Notes under the pieces: generated by a model
Database searches by the model: none
Told to the model about the DNA's origin: nothing
Seen by the model: the letters and a program-made list of their open reading frames with translations, nothing else
Translations under genes and position numbers: made by a program
Shown here: one piece after another, positions 47,462 to 57,626 of the stretch
How positions within the stretch are numbered: the first letter of the stretch is position 1
How the letters are laid out: each line of letters opens with the position of its first letter
Assembly (NCBI GenBank): GCA_014529385.2
Contig: CM043968.1
Span: forward strand, 9,034,648 to 9,098,647
Length of the DNA: 64,000 bases
Direction of reading: 5' to 3'
From: Adiantum capillus-veneris
Lineage: Eukaryota > Streptophyta > Polypodiopsida > Polypodiales > Pteridaceae

Positions 47462-49660
47462 AAAAGGAAACAATTGGTGCTCTTTTATTACAACAAGGTC
47501 CCCACAATACTAGAATGTGACCCATCTACTTTGTTAGTAGGGTCATGAATGCTTTGAAAAAAGGCTATACATAAGCAAAACTCATGATGCTTTCTCTCAT
47601 GTTCGAAGTGAGAAACTTCATATCCTTCCTACTAGAATCTTTTGTTATTCCCACAACATAAAACTTTTTTCCTTGGGTGTCATTTTAAATGACTCTTAGT
47701 TCTAGATTCACAAAGTGGGTTATGACATTGCAAGAGTTCCACTAGTCTTTCAAGATAAAAGATAGTGTGCATGCACAATTGGCAGGGATTCTCACTTATA
47801 CAGTGAATGAGAAGGAGATTAAAGTTCTTGAAGTAAAGACCCCACCATTTCCACCACCTAAAAGCGTAGCTAATCCATTCATTTTTTTCTTTAATGGAGA
47901 TTTTAGATGAGCCACATGTAAAGCAAGGGGAGGGGTGGTGTTTCTTGATCCAAGTGGAGAGGTGGTCATGAAAGAGAAGGTCAAATTTCCAGGTTCTATT
48001 AGCAGCATTGAAGCAGAGTACAACATACTACTCCATGGCTTGAAGATGTGTATAAGTCAAGGGATACAATGTCTCATGGTAAATGGGGGTGTACTTCTCA
48101 TTGTTCAAAAGATTTTAGGCATATGGGCATGCAAGAATGAAAGCCTAAGAGAAAAAGTTCATGCTATCTGTAGGTTATTTTATCAATTTGAAGAAGTGCA
48201 ATTGTATCATATTCATAGGAAACAAAATGAGGATGCTGATTTATTTGCACAACAAGAATTTTCATGTGTTAAGAAAGAAGTGCATGCCATAATGGTGGCA
48301 ACAATTATCACGCAACAACCAAGGTACCAAGTAATGGAGTCATTGGCTCCCATCATTGGCTACATTTTGGAGGATGAGTTTCCACAAGGCTTCACAAAGT
48401 CTCAAAAGAGGAGGCTTGTGAATAAAAAAAGTGTGTATCTCTTCCTAGAAGGCATCCTCTATCAAAGATGAAAAATCAAGGGTGTAGAGAAGAGTACCAA
48501 CAATTGAGGAAAATCGAGCCATTCTAGAAGGTCTACACAAGGAAGTGTGTGATGGTCATTTTTCCCAAGATCTTATTATGAAGACAATTTTGCTTGCAGG
48601 GTATGTTAGGCCAAGCTTGCATGTTGATGTGCAAAATTGGTGTAGAAGTTGTCACAATTGCCGAGTAAATGGGAACAGAAGGTTGGTGCATGGTCCAAGG
48701 AAATTAGTGCTTGCAAAAGGACCCATCAAAAAGAGGAACATTGATGCAATGGGTCCACCACCTAGAAGTAAAAATGGTATGAGGCATAAAGCATGGCAAG
48801 GGTAGATGAGAGGATGGTGAGCAAGTTTGTCTATGCTCATATTCTTTATAGATTTGACACATGTATGGATATTGTTTTGATAATGGCCTAGGATTTAGAA
48901 AAGGTTTATTGGTAGAATTTTGTGAAGAGCTTCATATTGTACATCATCATAGCACACCCTACTATCTGCTATCAAATGGGTTAGTGGAGAAGGCTAATGG
49001 TATCATTGCATGAAATGATTTCTTGGACAGGGCATTGTGGGCTTACCTAACCATCTATAAGGAAACAACAGAGTTTACACATTTTCACCTTATCTATGGT
49101 CAAGTTTCACCTTGTCTATGGTCAAGAGGCTTTACAACCTATCGAGCTCAACATTCCAACAATGCGGCTTCACAACAAAGGGATGTAGGGATATCAAGAT
49201 GCATGGGTAGATCACATTCTTACCTTAGCTAAGCTTGAGAAAAAAATATATGCGGCTTACAAATGCTACAAGAGGAAGACCATGCAATCAAATGAGAATC
49301 TTGACAAGAAAGTGAAGGACAAAGGACTCATAGAAGGTAATCTTTTTGATGCCAAATTCAATAATAGATGGCAAGGTCCATACATTGTCAAAAAGACCTT
49401 CAACTCAACTTACTACCATCTCATGGACTTGAGTGTCATAGAGCACTCCAAGAGGGTGAATGGATATTGGCTAACGCCCTACTTCAGTCACATTCTATCA
49501 AACGAGTTACAACAAAAATTTCTACGGTTTAGTTCATGTTTATGGTACCAACCGTAGGGATTACATAGAACCAATCAAGAACCCAATTGAAGAAAGCAAT
49601 CATAAGAGCGACATTGTACCACTTGCACTAAAGAAGAGGCCTCATGATGATACATGAATA
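47462..49660 (+). pseudogene. Tat-lineage gypsy pol relic (RNase H, extra RNase H, integrase)
   Basis: Plus strand, many stops. 47470-47760 resembles the RT-linked RNase H (PIYFVSRVMNALKKGYT). 47935-48471 is open and resembles the extra archaeal-type RNase H typical of Tat elements: GGVVFLDPSGEVV, SSIEAEYNILLHGLKMCISQGIQ, HRKQNEDADLFAQQEF; the usual V-x-G-D has become VNGG, losing an Asp. Then 48545-48805 gives the integrase H2C2 region (CDGHFSQDLIMKTILLAG, WCRSCHNCR). 49282-49557 gives the C-terminal WQGPYIVKKTF and KRVNGYWLTPYFS. Neither LTR is visible: copia C borders the left and non-coding DNA the right. Confidence 0.82.
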
Positions 49661-49758
49661 TTCCATCATCTACGGGGAGGTCTAAATGATAGCCATTTTG
49701 TGGCTATCCATGTATGCCATAATGAGTCTCCTCGCCCATGCAAAATCACCCTAACAAT

Positions 49759-49791
49759 CATTAGGAAAAATATGGACTCTCCATGGGCCTT
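49759..49791 (+). repeat. left terminal inverted repeat
   Basis: It begins CATTAGGAAAAATATGGACT and ends TGGGCCTT. It is inverted at 59579-59611 with a single mismatch. Confidence 0.92.
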
Positions 49792-49905
49792 GTAAGAATC
49801 CCTAATTTCAAGGAAGCCTGCCAAGATTAAGGGGGACAAAGGCTTTGAATGGGGCTATTTTGGTAGGGTCTCCTCCACCTTTGACCCCTAAAAAGGTAGG
49901 GGGAA

Positions 49906-49956
<51 letters not shown>
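49906..49956. repeat. subterminal poly-G tract (about 51 G)
   Basis: Continuous G run ending in TAAA. The right end of the transposon has the mirror arrangement (C27 at 59414-59440, preceded by TTTACCCCG). Length is uncertain for assembly reasons. Confidence 0.9.
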
Positions 49957-49957
<1 letters not shown>

Positions 49958-50350
49958 AAACCATTTGAAAAGTAGGAGGGTAGGGGGTCTTCTCTCTCTA
50001 GCTTTTTGGCCAACTTGTAAGTGGCCTCTTAACTCTCCCATGCCACCTAATCAAATCCGTTGGTCAAAGAGGTCAAAAAATGACTTTTTTCAAAAACTTT
50101 CAAAAAAGCTCTATTTCCCCCTAAAACGTACCCCCAACATATATATATATTTATAAAAAAAAAGTTAAATTACTTATAATTCAGCATTTTTTGACTCCCT
50201 CCAAAACTTTTAGGAAATTCCCCCCAAATTTGAAAACTTTCCCTCCTAATCTAAGCTCCTCTCCTACACCCATCCCCCTTGCACCTGCACCTACTGCTGC
50301 ACCTACACACCCATCTCTCCATCCTTCAAGCTCCATCTCTCCATCCTACA
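49957..50350. other. left subterminal region and presumed promoter
   Basis: Non-coding, with pyrimidine-rich blocks and a TATATATATATTTATA stretch at 50140-50155, ~195 bp before the first ATG at 50351. This may serve as a TATA box for the transposase gene. Confidence 0.4.
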
Positions 50351-50930
50351 ATGCCTCTTAACGACGTGACCATTGTCCCAGCAAGCTTTTCACGCAGTAG
50401 GTCTCCAGGGCTTTTCCTACGCCTACCTCAAGAGTATGTTCCGACAAAGAAACCATTTTGGGTACTTTACCTTCAGCCAACGAACACCGCGCTCAAGGGG
50501 AGAAGAATGTGGATCTCTGGACAGACGGATGCTTGTATCCAAAGGATCCTTCTCTCAATGTCCATCCGCCTTTTACAAACATTCCATCACTGTTGCAATA
50601 CGTTGGAAATGGAGAGCAAGGTTTGTTGGGCTATTGCAAGAGACTCAACAGACATGAGATTGCACGGTCCGAGATCTACTTGCGTCATTGGCAGTTGCTT
50701 AATGGGAGTTTCCACAATCTTCAAGATCAGATGCAAACAGCTACTAGTGCACTTGAGGAGGCAAAGAGCACCATCACAACCAAGGAAAATGTAATTAAAA
50801 AGCTTGAGGATACTCTTTCACACATGAAGAGTACTGCCATGGGAGGTAGGGTGAGGAAACGAGAGTTGTCCGAAATTCAGACTCTTGCACCACATGGTGG
50901 TGCAAGAAAATGAAGGGTGATAGCTATGAG
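50351..50930 (+). pseudogene. first exon region of the transposase-like gene (frame disturbed)
   Basis: ATG at 50351 opens MPLNDVTIVPASFSR, but coding-like text moves between frames: SQQAFHAVGLQGFSYAYLKSMFRQR in one, then NVDLWTDGCLYPKDPSLN through a helical segment (QLLNGSFHNLQDQMQTATSALEEAKSTITTKENVIKKLEDTL) in another up to ~50846 or 50913. A good splice donor (GAG/GTAAGA) is at 50930/50931 and an acceptor at ~50994-50997. It is probably a small N-terminal part with a coiled coil, damaged by one or two frameshifts; joining to the next exon is uncertain. Confidence 0.5.
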
Positions 50931-50997
50931 GTAAGATGTTCTTCCCCTCATTTTCTTTAAGTCTAATACCGCTCATCATTGTTGTTTTGGGTAGTAG

Positions 50998-53184
50998 GAA
51001 CTTCGTCCAAGAAACGTGCAACGGCGATAATGCGTCAGCTCGGGCTTCTTTACTTTGTTCTTGTTTCAACAAAGAGGACTTTATTGGGATGCTTGATGCT
51101 CCAGAGGCAAAACACTTGAAAGACGCAATCACTAAGAGAGTTCTTAGTGATTTTTCTAATATTGTCACTGATCTAGATGTTCAGGATATTTGTGATGTTG
51201 TTGGGATTAGTACGAAGGGCTATCAAGCAATACATCAAGTGTTAAAAGATGCATTAAGAAGTCGAGGAGTCACGGAAAACCTATTCCCACTTCCTCACAA
51301 AGTGGCGATTGCCAAGAGGGTGTCAAATGAAGATGTTGTTCACCGATTAGGGGACTACTTGTATATTGAATACATGATGCCTCTTCAGCCGCTCTGTAGC
51401 AAATCACAAGGAAGGAAGGGCCGCGGGAAGGGACGCAGTTATGTTTCTAACAGTGTGTTGCGGACCGAAGGGTTTGTTTACACCAAATTCAACAATATCT
51501 TTGTGGACTTGATACGATTGCAGCAGTCCATGGCTATTTTCTACAATTTGAGTGATGCAGGTTAGTTTAGGGTTGCCTACATGCTCTATGATGTGTCATA
51601 ACATGCATTCTGAGGCTTTATATTGTTGGCAGTTCTTGAAGGCAAGCTTGTGTTTATGCTGAAGTTGGATGAGTGTGTAATTGTCAAAGGGAGAAAGTTG
51701 GAGAGAATGAGCATCACGCTTATGAATGAAACCCTAGCTTATGCCAAGCAATCTTGTAGTTCGAGTGAAGGGACAAAGCCCTCTTTTAGTGTGCAATCAG
51801 AGAAGGATATATGGTGGCTTGGTGCAATTGAAGTTCCGAAAGAGACACATGAAGTCCTTGCATGGATTTTCAGTAGAACCCCATGGGTCACAGAGGTCAT
51901 TAAAGCTCAAATAAACGGTGAGAAGCTCATGGTTCCGGGACGTGGGGAGTTTGATGTTGAATGGCATTTAGGTGGTGATCTAAAGACCATAAAGTGCATG
52001 CTTGGATGCAAACAAGGTGCAAATTCTTTACTTCCCTGCCCATTCTATGTGAAAGGGCACAAGACAAGTCGAGCAACTCAAGTGGAAGGTCAGGACGAAG
52101 ATAATGATGACCATATAAATAGGGAGTGGCAAACTTTGGTTCTTTCATGTGATATGCTAGAGGTGCCCAATAGGGATAGCAAAGATCCTGGGTGGAACCC
52201 CATAATTCCCTTCTCCCTCAACAATGTTCACTTTTGTACATTGCATGCATTTATGCGAATATTTGATAGGATCCTAAAGCATCACATTGATTATGCTTTC
52301 ACAATGAAGCCCCTTCAACGGTCAAAAGACTCCTTGCAGGGGGTGGAGACACTCCTTAATGAGATTGGATGTCACCGATCAAGGGTGAACATTGTAGCAG
52401 AGACTTGTAGGGAGAAGACATATGAGGTGGCACAGAAGGTTTCCATGAATGGAGCCAAGGCACGTCGATTTTTCAAGAAGATGTCAAAGTCTCCAATGCA
52501 GGTATCCAAGGCAAGTGTCGATCTAGCAAGTGAGAAGCGATGGGAGTTGTGGAAAGATTTGTGTTCATGCACGACGGACAAAGATCCCAATGTGGAGGTT
52601 GCTAACCAATGCAAGCTAGTATGGTCATCCTTTCAAAAGATTGTGCAATTGATGAATCTTCCAAGCACCATCGTTGAGCATCGAGAGGAGTTCAAGAAGG
52701 TGCTTTATGAATTCACAAAGGCCGCTAAGGACGGATGGTCTGAAAGCAAGATTACACACTACATGGTTTGTTTTAACGGACTTAATACATATGCAATGTT
52801 TGAAAATGTAACTTTTCTATTGGCTTATCTCCTTTTTGGTTGTTTTAGCACATTCTCTATGCGCATGGTGCATACTTCATGGACCGCTATGGTTCTCTTG
52901 ATATATGTAGTACACAAGGCATGGAGAAGTCCCACTATCAAGCAAAAGGAGTCTACTTCAAGAATACTCGGCATGGTGATGGTAGTTCACACTCCAACTA
53001 CCTCCAAGAGATGTTTAACTGGTTTTTTAGGCACACCTTTGGGAGAACTCGCACTATTGAGAAAGCAAGAGAGTCGATGTTAGCAAAGCAGTTACGCAAC
53101 GCCTCCCATACTGCAGCATCCGAGAAGTGGAAACGCTCGCGAGCGTCCCTGGGCCATGAAGCTTGGCGTGCAACTAAGTATTGA
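50998..53184 (+). CDS. DDE-type transposase-like protein (three exons)
   Basis: Exons 50998-51560, 51633-52765 and 52849-53184, with GT-AG introns at 51561-51632 (GTTAGT...GGCAG) and 52766-52848 (GTTTGT...TTTTAG). Joining them removes all stops and restores continuous homology-like text (SDAVLEGKLVFMLKLDEC; THYMHILYAHGAYFMDRYG). Landmarks: a possible first catalytic Asp in LKLDEC; GGDLKTIKCMLGCKQGANSLLPCPF (a GDLK-x6-G-x2-GA-x4-PCP block); LHAFMRIFDRILKHH; and STQGMEKSHYQAK with a candidate catalytic Glu. This order (Asp, GDLK/C-C block, LH-x3-R, QG-x-E) is that of several eukaryotic DDE transposases and loosely of RAG1/Transib. The usual Asp before LH is not evident (CTLH), so activity is doubtful. 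Exact superfamily not recognised. Confidence 0.65.
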
Positions 53185-53364
53185 AAAGGAAGCGTTTGGG
53201 CGTCGCGTCAGCCATCCGCATGATCCAGGTTTACTTGTTAAATTCAATTGGTTTATTTGAGTTTCACTTAATTGGCCGCATAGTGTGAAAGGGCCCAAAT
53301 CTCAAAAAAACCTATTTAAAGGTTGAAGGCGCTCATTTTGTCATTTTCCCTACTAGGTGCTACC
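53185..53364 (+). promoter_or_regulatory. compact promoter of the histone H3-like gene
   Basis: 180-bp gap between the transposase stop and the next ATG. It has TATTTAAA at 53313-53320 (~45 bp before the ATG), GGGCCCA at 53291-53297 (contains the plant site II motif TGGGCC on the opposite strand) and CGCGTCA at ~53204-53210 (contains the CGTCA half of the plant histone hexamer). The ATG context TACCATGGA is good for translation. Motif assignments are by eye. Confidence 0.5.
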
Positions 53365-54232
53365 ATGGAAAGAACAAAACAAACGGCAAGGATTGCATAT
53401 CTAGCGGGGCCGGATGGCCAACGACTCAAAGGTATAGCAACAGAAGCTGGAACTTCACAAGCTCAAGGTGAGGTCCACACAGAAGAAGCTGGAGCTTCAA
53501 ATCAGCATGGCCAGTCCTCTACAGTAGCAAAAGAGAGAAGGAAGCATCGCCTTGTTGTCTATTCATCGGACTCCAACTATTCTGATGGCAACAGGGAGGA
53601 TGAGAGCGACCAAGGCAAAGAAACGAACAGCCAAAAGCAACCGTCAAAAATCTTCGAAGAGACGCAAACGGATGAAGATGCCCCATGGGTTGGCGTCAAA
53701 ATACAAACTTATGAGGCTCACATGTCTATTGGGGGTAAGACACTCCCTAAAGGGAGTGGACCTACACCATCACATCCGCTCAATAGTGAAGAGCATGAAT
53801 GAGATGGAGAGTGGGTGGAATCAGATTATGAGGTGTTGGAAGTGCCAATGAAGAAAAAAAAGAGAAAGAGCATTGTTTACAAGAAGAGGAAGCAAGCTAC
53901 CCCAACTCGTGCAACAAATGCACCTCCACGTCGACCTCAGAAGGTACGAAAGCGCATCCGTGCTTTTGCGGAGATTCTCCACTATCAAAAGAGCACCAAG
54001 CTCTTGATTCGGAGGGCCCCTTTTGCAAGGCTATGCAGTGAGGTTTTGCAATTGTACAACACTCAGTTTCGGATGGGCGTCGTGGCCATAGAGGCAGTCC
54101 AAGAGGCTACTAGTAGAGCAATATCTAACTAGCATATTCGAGGATTCAAACCTATGTGCCATCCATGGAAAGCGTGTAACCATTATGCCCAAGGATATGC
54201 AGCTTGCTCGCCGTTTGCGCCATGAGGAATAG
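53365..54232 (+). pseudogene. histone H3-like protein carried by the transposon
   Basis: It begins MERTKQTARIAYLAG, matching the start of histone H3 (A-R-T-K-Q-T-A-R): R2 to R8 including K4 are kept, but A1 is Glu, K9 is Ile and S10 is Ala. A long acidic/Ser-rich insert (~110-150 residues) replaces the rest of the tail. A TGA at 53800-53802 interrupts the frame; the same frame resumes to 54132 with a basic KKKKRK segment, then a clear histone fold: YQKSTKLLIRRAPFARLCSEV (alpha-N/alpha-1), LYNTQFR (loop 1, canonical length, unlike CENH3), [14 protein letters not shown] (alpha-2). One extra A at ~54121 shifts the frame, after which [20 protein letters not shown] and [12 protein letters not shown] complete the C-terminus to the stop at 54232. 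The H3 relationship is direct; function, and whether the TGA is bypassed by splicing, is unknown. Confidence 0.88.
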
Positions 54233-54286
54233 CTTGTAATTAGGCATCAAACCTTTTTGTATTTACAGAACTTCCAAGATTGGGAA

Positions 54287-54400
54287 GAATTTTAATACAA
54301 GCGTCTTTTGATTGTATACCCCACTCTGTGCATTGTATTGGGAAGAATTTGAATATAAGCGTCTTTTATTGTATACCCCACTGCGCATTGTATTGATTTA
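54287..54400. repeat. short tandem duplication downstream of H3-like gene
   Basis: GGGAAGAATTTTAATACAAGC... repeats with small changes ~60 bp later; each copy includes AATA-rich sequence that could serve as polyadenylation signal for the H3-like gene. Confidence 0.7.
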
Positions 54401-54604
54401 ATTCTGTACCATGCAATGTAGCACTGGTTCAAGCTTTGTCTGCCTTCTATTGTATGTATGTAGCCATTAGCTTGTTATTGTGAAAACTTTCCTACATTAA
54501 GCACCTTGGCTAAGTAGGGCATGCACTTCCTGATGCATCCATGCTATGTGAAGCATTGAAGCAAGGGAAAACTCACTATTGCATGCAAAGTCTTGAAAAT
54601 GTCT

Positions 54605-55452
54605 TGGAATGCCCCCAAACTGGCTGCCACAAGGGCGTGCATTTGAGGCTTCCAGAGGCATATGGATGGACAAAAGGCGCGCCCTTGTGGCAGGATTTTC
54701 TAGGGCATTCCAAACCCTTTCCAATGGTTTCAAGAAAATTTTAACAAGCAATAAGGATAATTTGTTTGCTTCAATGCTTTAATTAGCATAGATGAATCTA
54801 GCAGTCATCCCCCCTTAGTCCATGTAGCATAGAAATTTTGAAGGATGGTTATTGCATCTGTGAAGTTAGTCCTATACTCCAAAATGGGCAAGAGATTGCC
54901 ACATAGTTTCCACTTGTGATTTGTTATTACAACTTTAAGTATCTGGGTCTAGTCCAAGATGGGCTTAAGATTACCCCCATGAGCAGCCAAAACATATTAA
55001 TCTCTTGTCTTTGGGTTTTGCACCATTTTCATCCCAGCATTGCTCCTAAATGGGCTTTACATGCTCCAAAATGAGCTGCCACAAGGGCACGCATTTGCCC
55101 CTTCCATTTGCTGATGGAAGGCCCAAATGTGCACCCTTGTGACAGCCCATTTTGGGGCCTTCCAAGCCATTCAGTAGGCACTCCAAGAACTTTGGAAGCC
55201 TAACATATAACAACTTTAAGTATTTGGCTTGAGATATATAAACTTTAAGTACAAGATGGGTTGAGATTACCCTGAATGAGGTGCCAAAACTTATTTATCT
55301 CTTGTCTTTGGGTTTTGCACATGTAATGTACCTAGGTATGGTCCTAAATGGGGTTTACATGCTCCAAGATGAGCTGCCACAAGGATGTGCATTTGCCCCT
55401 TTCATTTGCTGATGGAAGGCCCAAAGGCGTGCCCTTGTGGCAGCCCATTTTA
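54605..55452. repeat. three long hairpin repeats between convergent genes
   Basis: Three foldbacks share arms of the type CTGCCACAAGGGC...GCCCTTGTGGCAG: 54605-54713, 55066-55155 and 55371-55452. The second pairs over most of ~90 bases around a small TTGCTG loop. The second and third lie within a ~285-bp direct repeat (about 54930-55210 and 55208-55505). They sit between the plus-strand H3-like gene and the minus-strand gene b, whose 3' ends face each other. They could act as terminators or small-RNA precursors (inference). Confidence 0.85.
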
Positions 55453-55637
55453 TGGCCTTCCAAGCCCTTCAGTAGGTACACCAATAACTTTGGAAGCCTG
55501 GCATATAACAAAGTATGCATTTTAATAATTTTAATAGCCTGCCAAACCCTTTAGTAGTCATATCAGAAATTATGGTGCTTCTCATACACAATGGAAGCCA
55601 AACATATAAGAAATTCAAAAACTTGCAAGTAAGAGAG

Positions 55638-57287
55638 TCATAGACACCAAAAAGTAGTTTCATTAAAGAAATCAATGCTTTGCATGATATCCGGCTTCTG
55701 CTTTAGGATCTTTTGAATTACAATTTTTTGGCGCTTGGCCTTTTGGGGTGGCTCCCTGTTAAGTAAAGTGGTTGTGATTTCTTGGGTGTCATTAATCCCT
55801 ATAGCTTGGTTCATGCCGACATGGGCGATAAGGCGCCCGCGAAAGTTAACACCGAAAGTGGATATTGCAAAATCTTTCTTTACAAGCACTACAAGGTTGG
55901 CCGATTGGGCAAGGGTTGTTAAGCACAATGCCTTGGAGAGTGAAAGGAGAGCAAAAATGTTGTAGCGACCATTGAGAGAGTAGTCGGCATGGACAAACAC
56001 CACGACACCAGTCGGAAGTGTGTCGAGGTAGTGAGCAAGTGCCGCTTGAGGTCCGAACAGCGTCCTCCTCCCCCATGACCGTTGTGCCCAGGTGTCAACC
56101 TCCAAAACATCCTGCAAAACATAGGTTTTGTGCGATATGGCACAAAATTATGATATAACATTAACAAAATCATTTGTAACAATCAAATGTAAGTGAGCAT
56201 CTATACCTCTTGTCTACGATCCTCCTCATCAGCATCCGGGTGCAAGTAAAGATCCACACTTGACTTCCCCTTTGGATCAAGCAAAACAGGTGTTGCAGCA
56301 AGTGATGGTGAATCCACTCTTGCGTGTTTAGCCAAACACATGGCTTGCACGGCCACAAACTCCTCCTCAAAGAGCTTGGCCTGCTCGGCCGTTGCCACCT
56401 CGGCTGGTGTGATCGCCACTGTGTCCGCCAAAGTATTCCCCATGGGCAGTAGGAGATCATCGTCATGGGAGGTGGTGATATCAACCTCAAACTTGCCATG
56501 GACATCGAGGATGGCGAAACACTCATCCATGCGAAGCTCAAAGGATTTTCTCCAGATCGTGCATAAACACAAACTCCTCCCCACCCACCACAATGGAGGA
56601 GAAGCGGGTAATCTCTACCTCAGGGATGGCATCCCGAGTGGTGGTTCCTTCTGGCGGTCCCGAGGATGAACCAACAGATGGAGAGGCCTCCAAGAGGCCT
56701 TGAATCCCTACAGGGTAGGTCAAGGCAAGCGTCCTCTCCTCTGCGGATGTGTCAATGGCGGCGGGCTTGGGGTCCTTCACATCAGCCAGTACCCCACCGA
56801 TCTGCAAGTGTGGTAGCACTACGCCAGGGCCTATTGGGCACTCGTGAAGGAGGAAGATCATTATGGCCTGAACAGAGAAAAAAGTGTTTTCAATCCATCC
56901 CTTACGCATTGCTCGCACATCATCAACTTCAAGCCGCACATATTGTCCGACGGGTTGTGCTATGGTGGCAAAGCATGAAACCCACTGATGAAATGGCCTG
57001 TCCCCTTGGTAGATGTGGTGGAGAAGGCCCTCAGGGACCCATTTCCCTTGCCGGTTTGGTAACTCAACAATGAATCTCCCCATGCACGTGGAAATGTATG
57101 AAGTAATGTGCTCAAGAGATTGAGAGTGGAGGGTCAAGGTGGTTTCCAAATCGGGTTGGGTTGTGAAAAATGCTTGAAGCTCAGGGAGATTTGCACGCCC
57201 AACCTCAGTAAGGAATGCATCTAAAGCAGCACTAGTAGCAGCCATGTCTTCTCTTTGCGTGATTGGGTATGCTAGGTCTCTCTGCAA
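55638..57287 (-). CDS. transposon gene b, unrecognised protein (at least two exons)
   Basis: I do not recognise this protein. Met at 57287 (MQRDLAYPITQ) or 57245 (MAATSAALDAFL). The open block 57287-56538 includes a helical region and SSIVVGGEEFVFMHDLEKIL; 56593-56201 continues it in another frame (DDDLLLPMGNTLADTVAITPAEVATAEQAKLFEEEFVAVQA, then an acidic end EEDRRQEV). An intron of ~85-90 bp leads to 56117-55638 (DVLEVDTWAQRSWGRRTLFGPQAALAHYLDTLP, a C-terminal Lys-rich segment). No enzyme motif seen. It is convergent with the H3-like gene. It could be an accessory protein that helps transposition or counters silencing; that is only inference from position. Confidence 0.55.
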
Positions 57288-57299
57288 TGCTGGGATGAA

Positions 57300-57626
57300 A
57301 ATGGTGAAATGAGGAGGTAGTCCCCCTTATATAGACATATTCCATCTCAAAAAAAATAAAAAATATGTATTTTAACAATAAATTTACACCACCTTAAAAC
57401 TCAAGTACAAAATCAAGTACAACACCTTAAAAATTTTCAAAATCTTTAATAAAATATCCAATATATAAACGATTAAAGTTACAAGCCAATTCACTTAGAC
57501 AAGATGATTTCATCTGTAGCCCAATCTTTGTAAACAAGCATAGTGGCCTCCATCCGCCTTCCAATCTACACAACCAAAAAATGGGCAATCAAAATACAAA
57601 TACCCACAAAAAATAAGAAAAGGTAG
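57300..57626. other. gap between genes a and b of the transposon
   Basis: AT-rich, no coding block. It could be the promoter of gene b or an intron if a and b form one gene. Confidence 0.4.

Noticed and set aside
49845-50156. Glycine- or proline-rich ORFs on both strands around the poly-G tract
   Set aside because: They exist only because the G homopolymer translates as poly-Gly/poly-Pro; no coding support.
52766-53083. Unspliced continuation of the 486-codon transposase ORF to 53083
   Set aside because: The text becomes non-homologous after 52765; a GT-AG intron at 52766-52848 restores the frame ending at 53184.
51623-53184. Assignment of the transposase-like gene to Transib/RAG1
   Set aside because: Block order is similar but termini are not Transib-like, and the Asp expected before LH is absent; left unassigned.
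53365-54232. Centromeric H3 (CENH3) identity for the histone-like gene
   Set aside because: Loop 1 has canonical H3 length and the tail keeps RTKQTAR; nothing supports CENH3.
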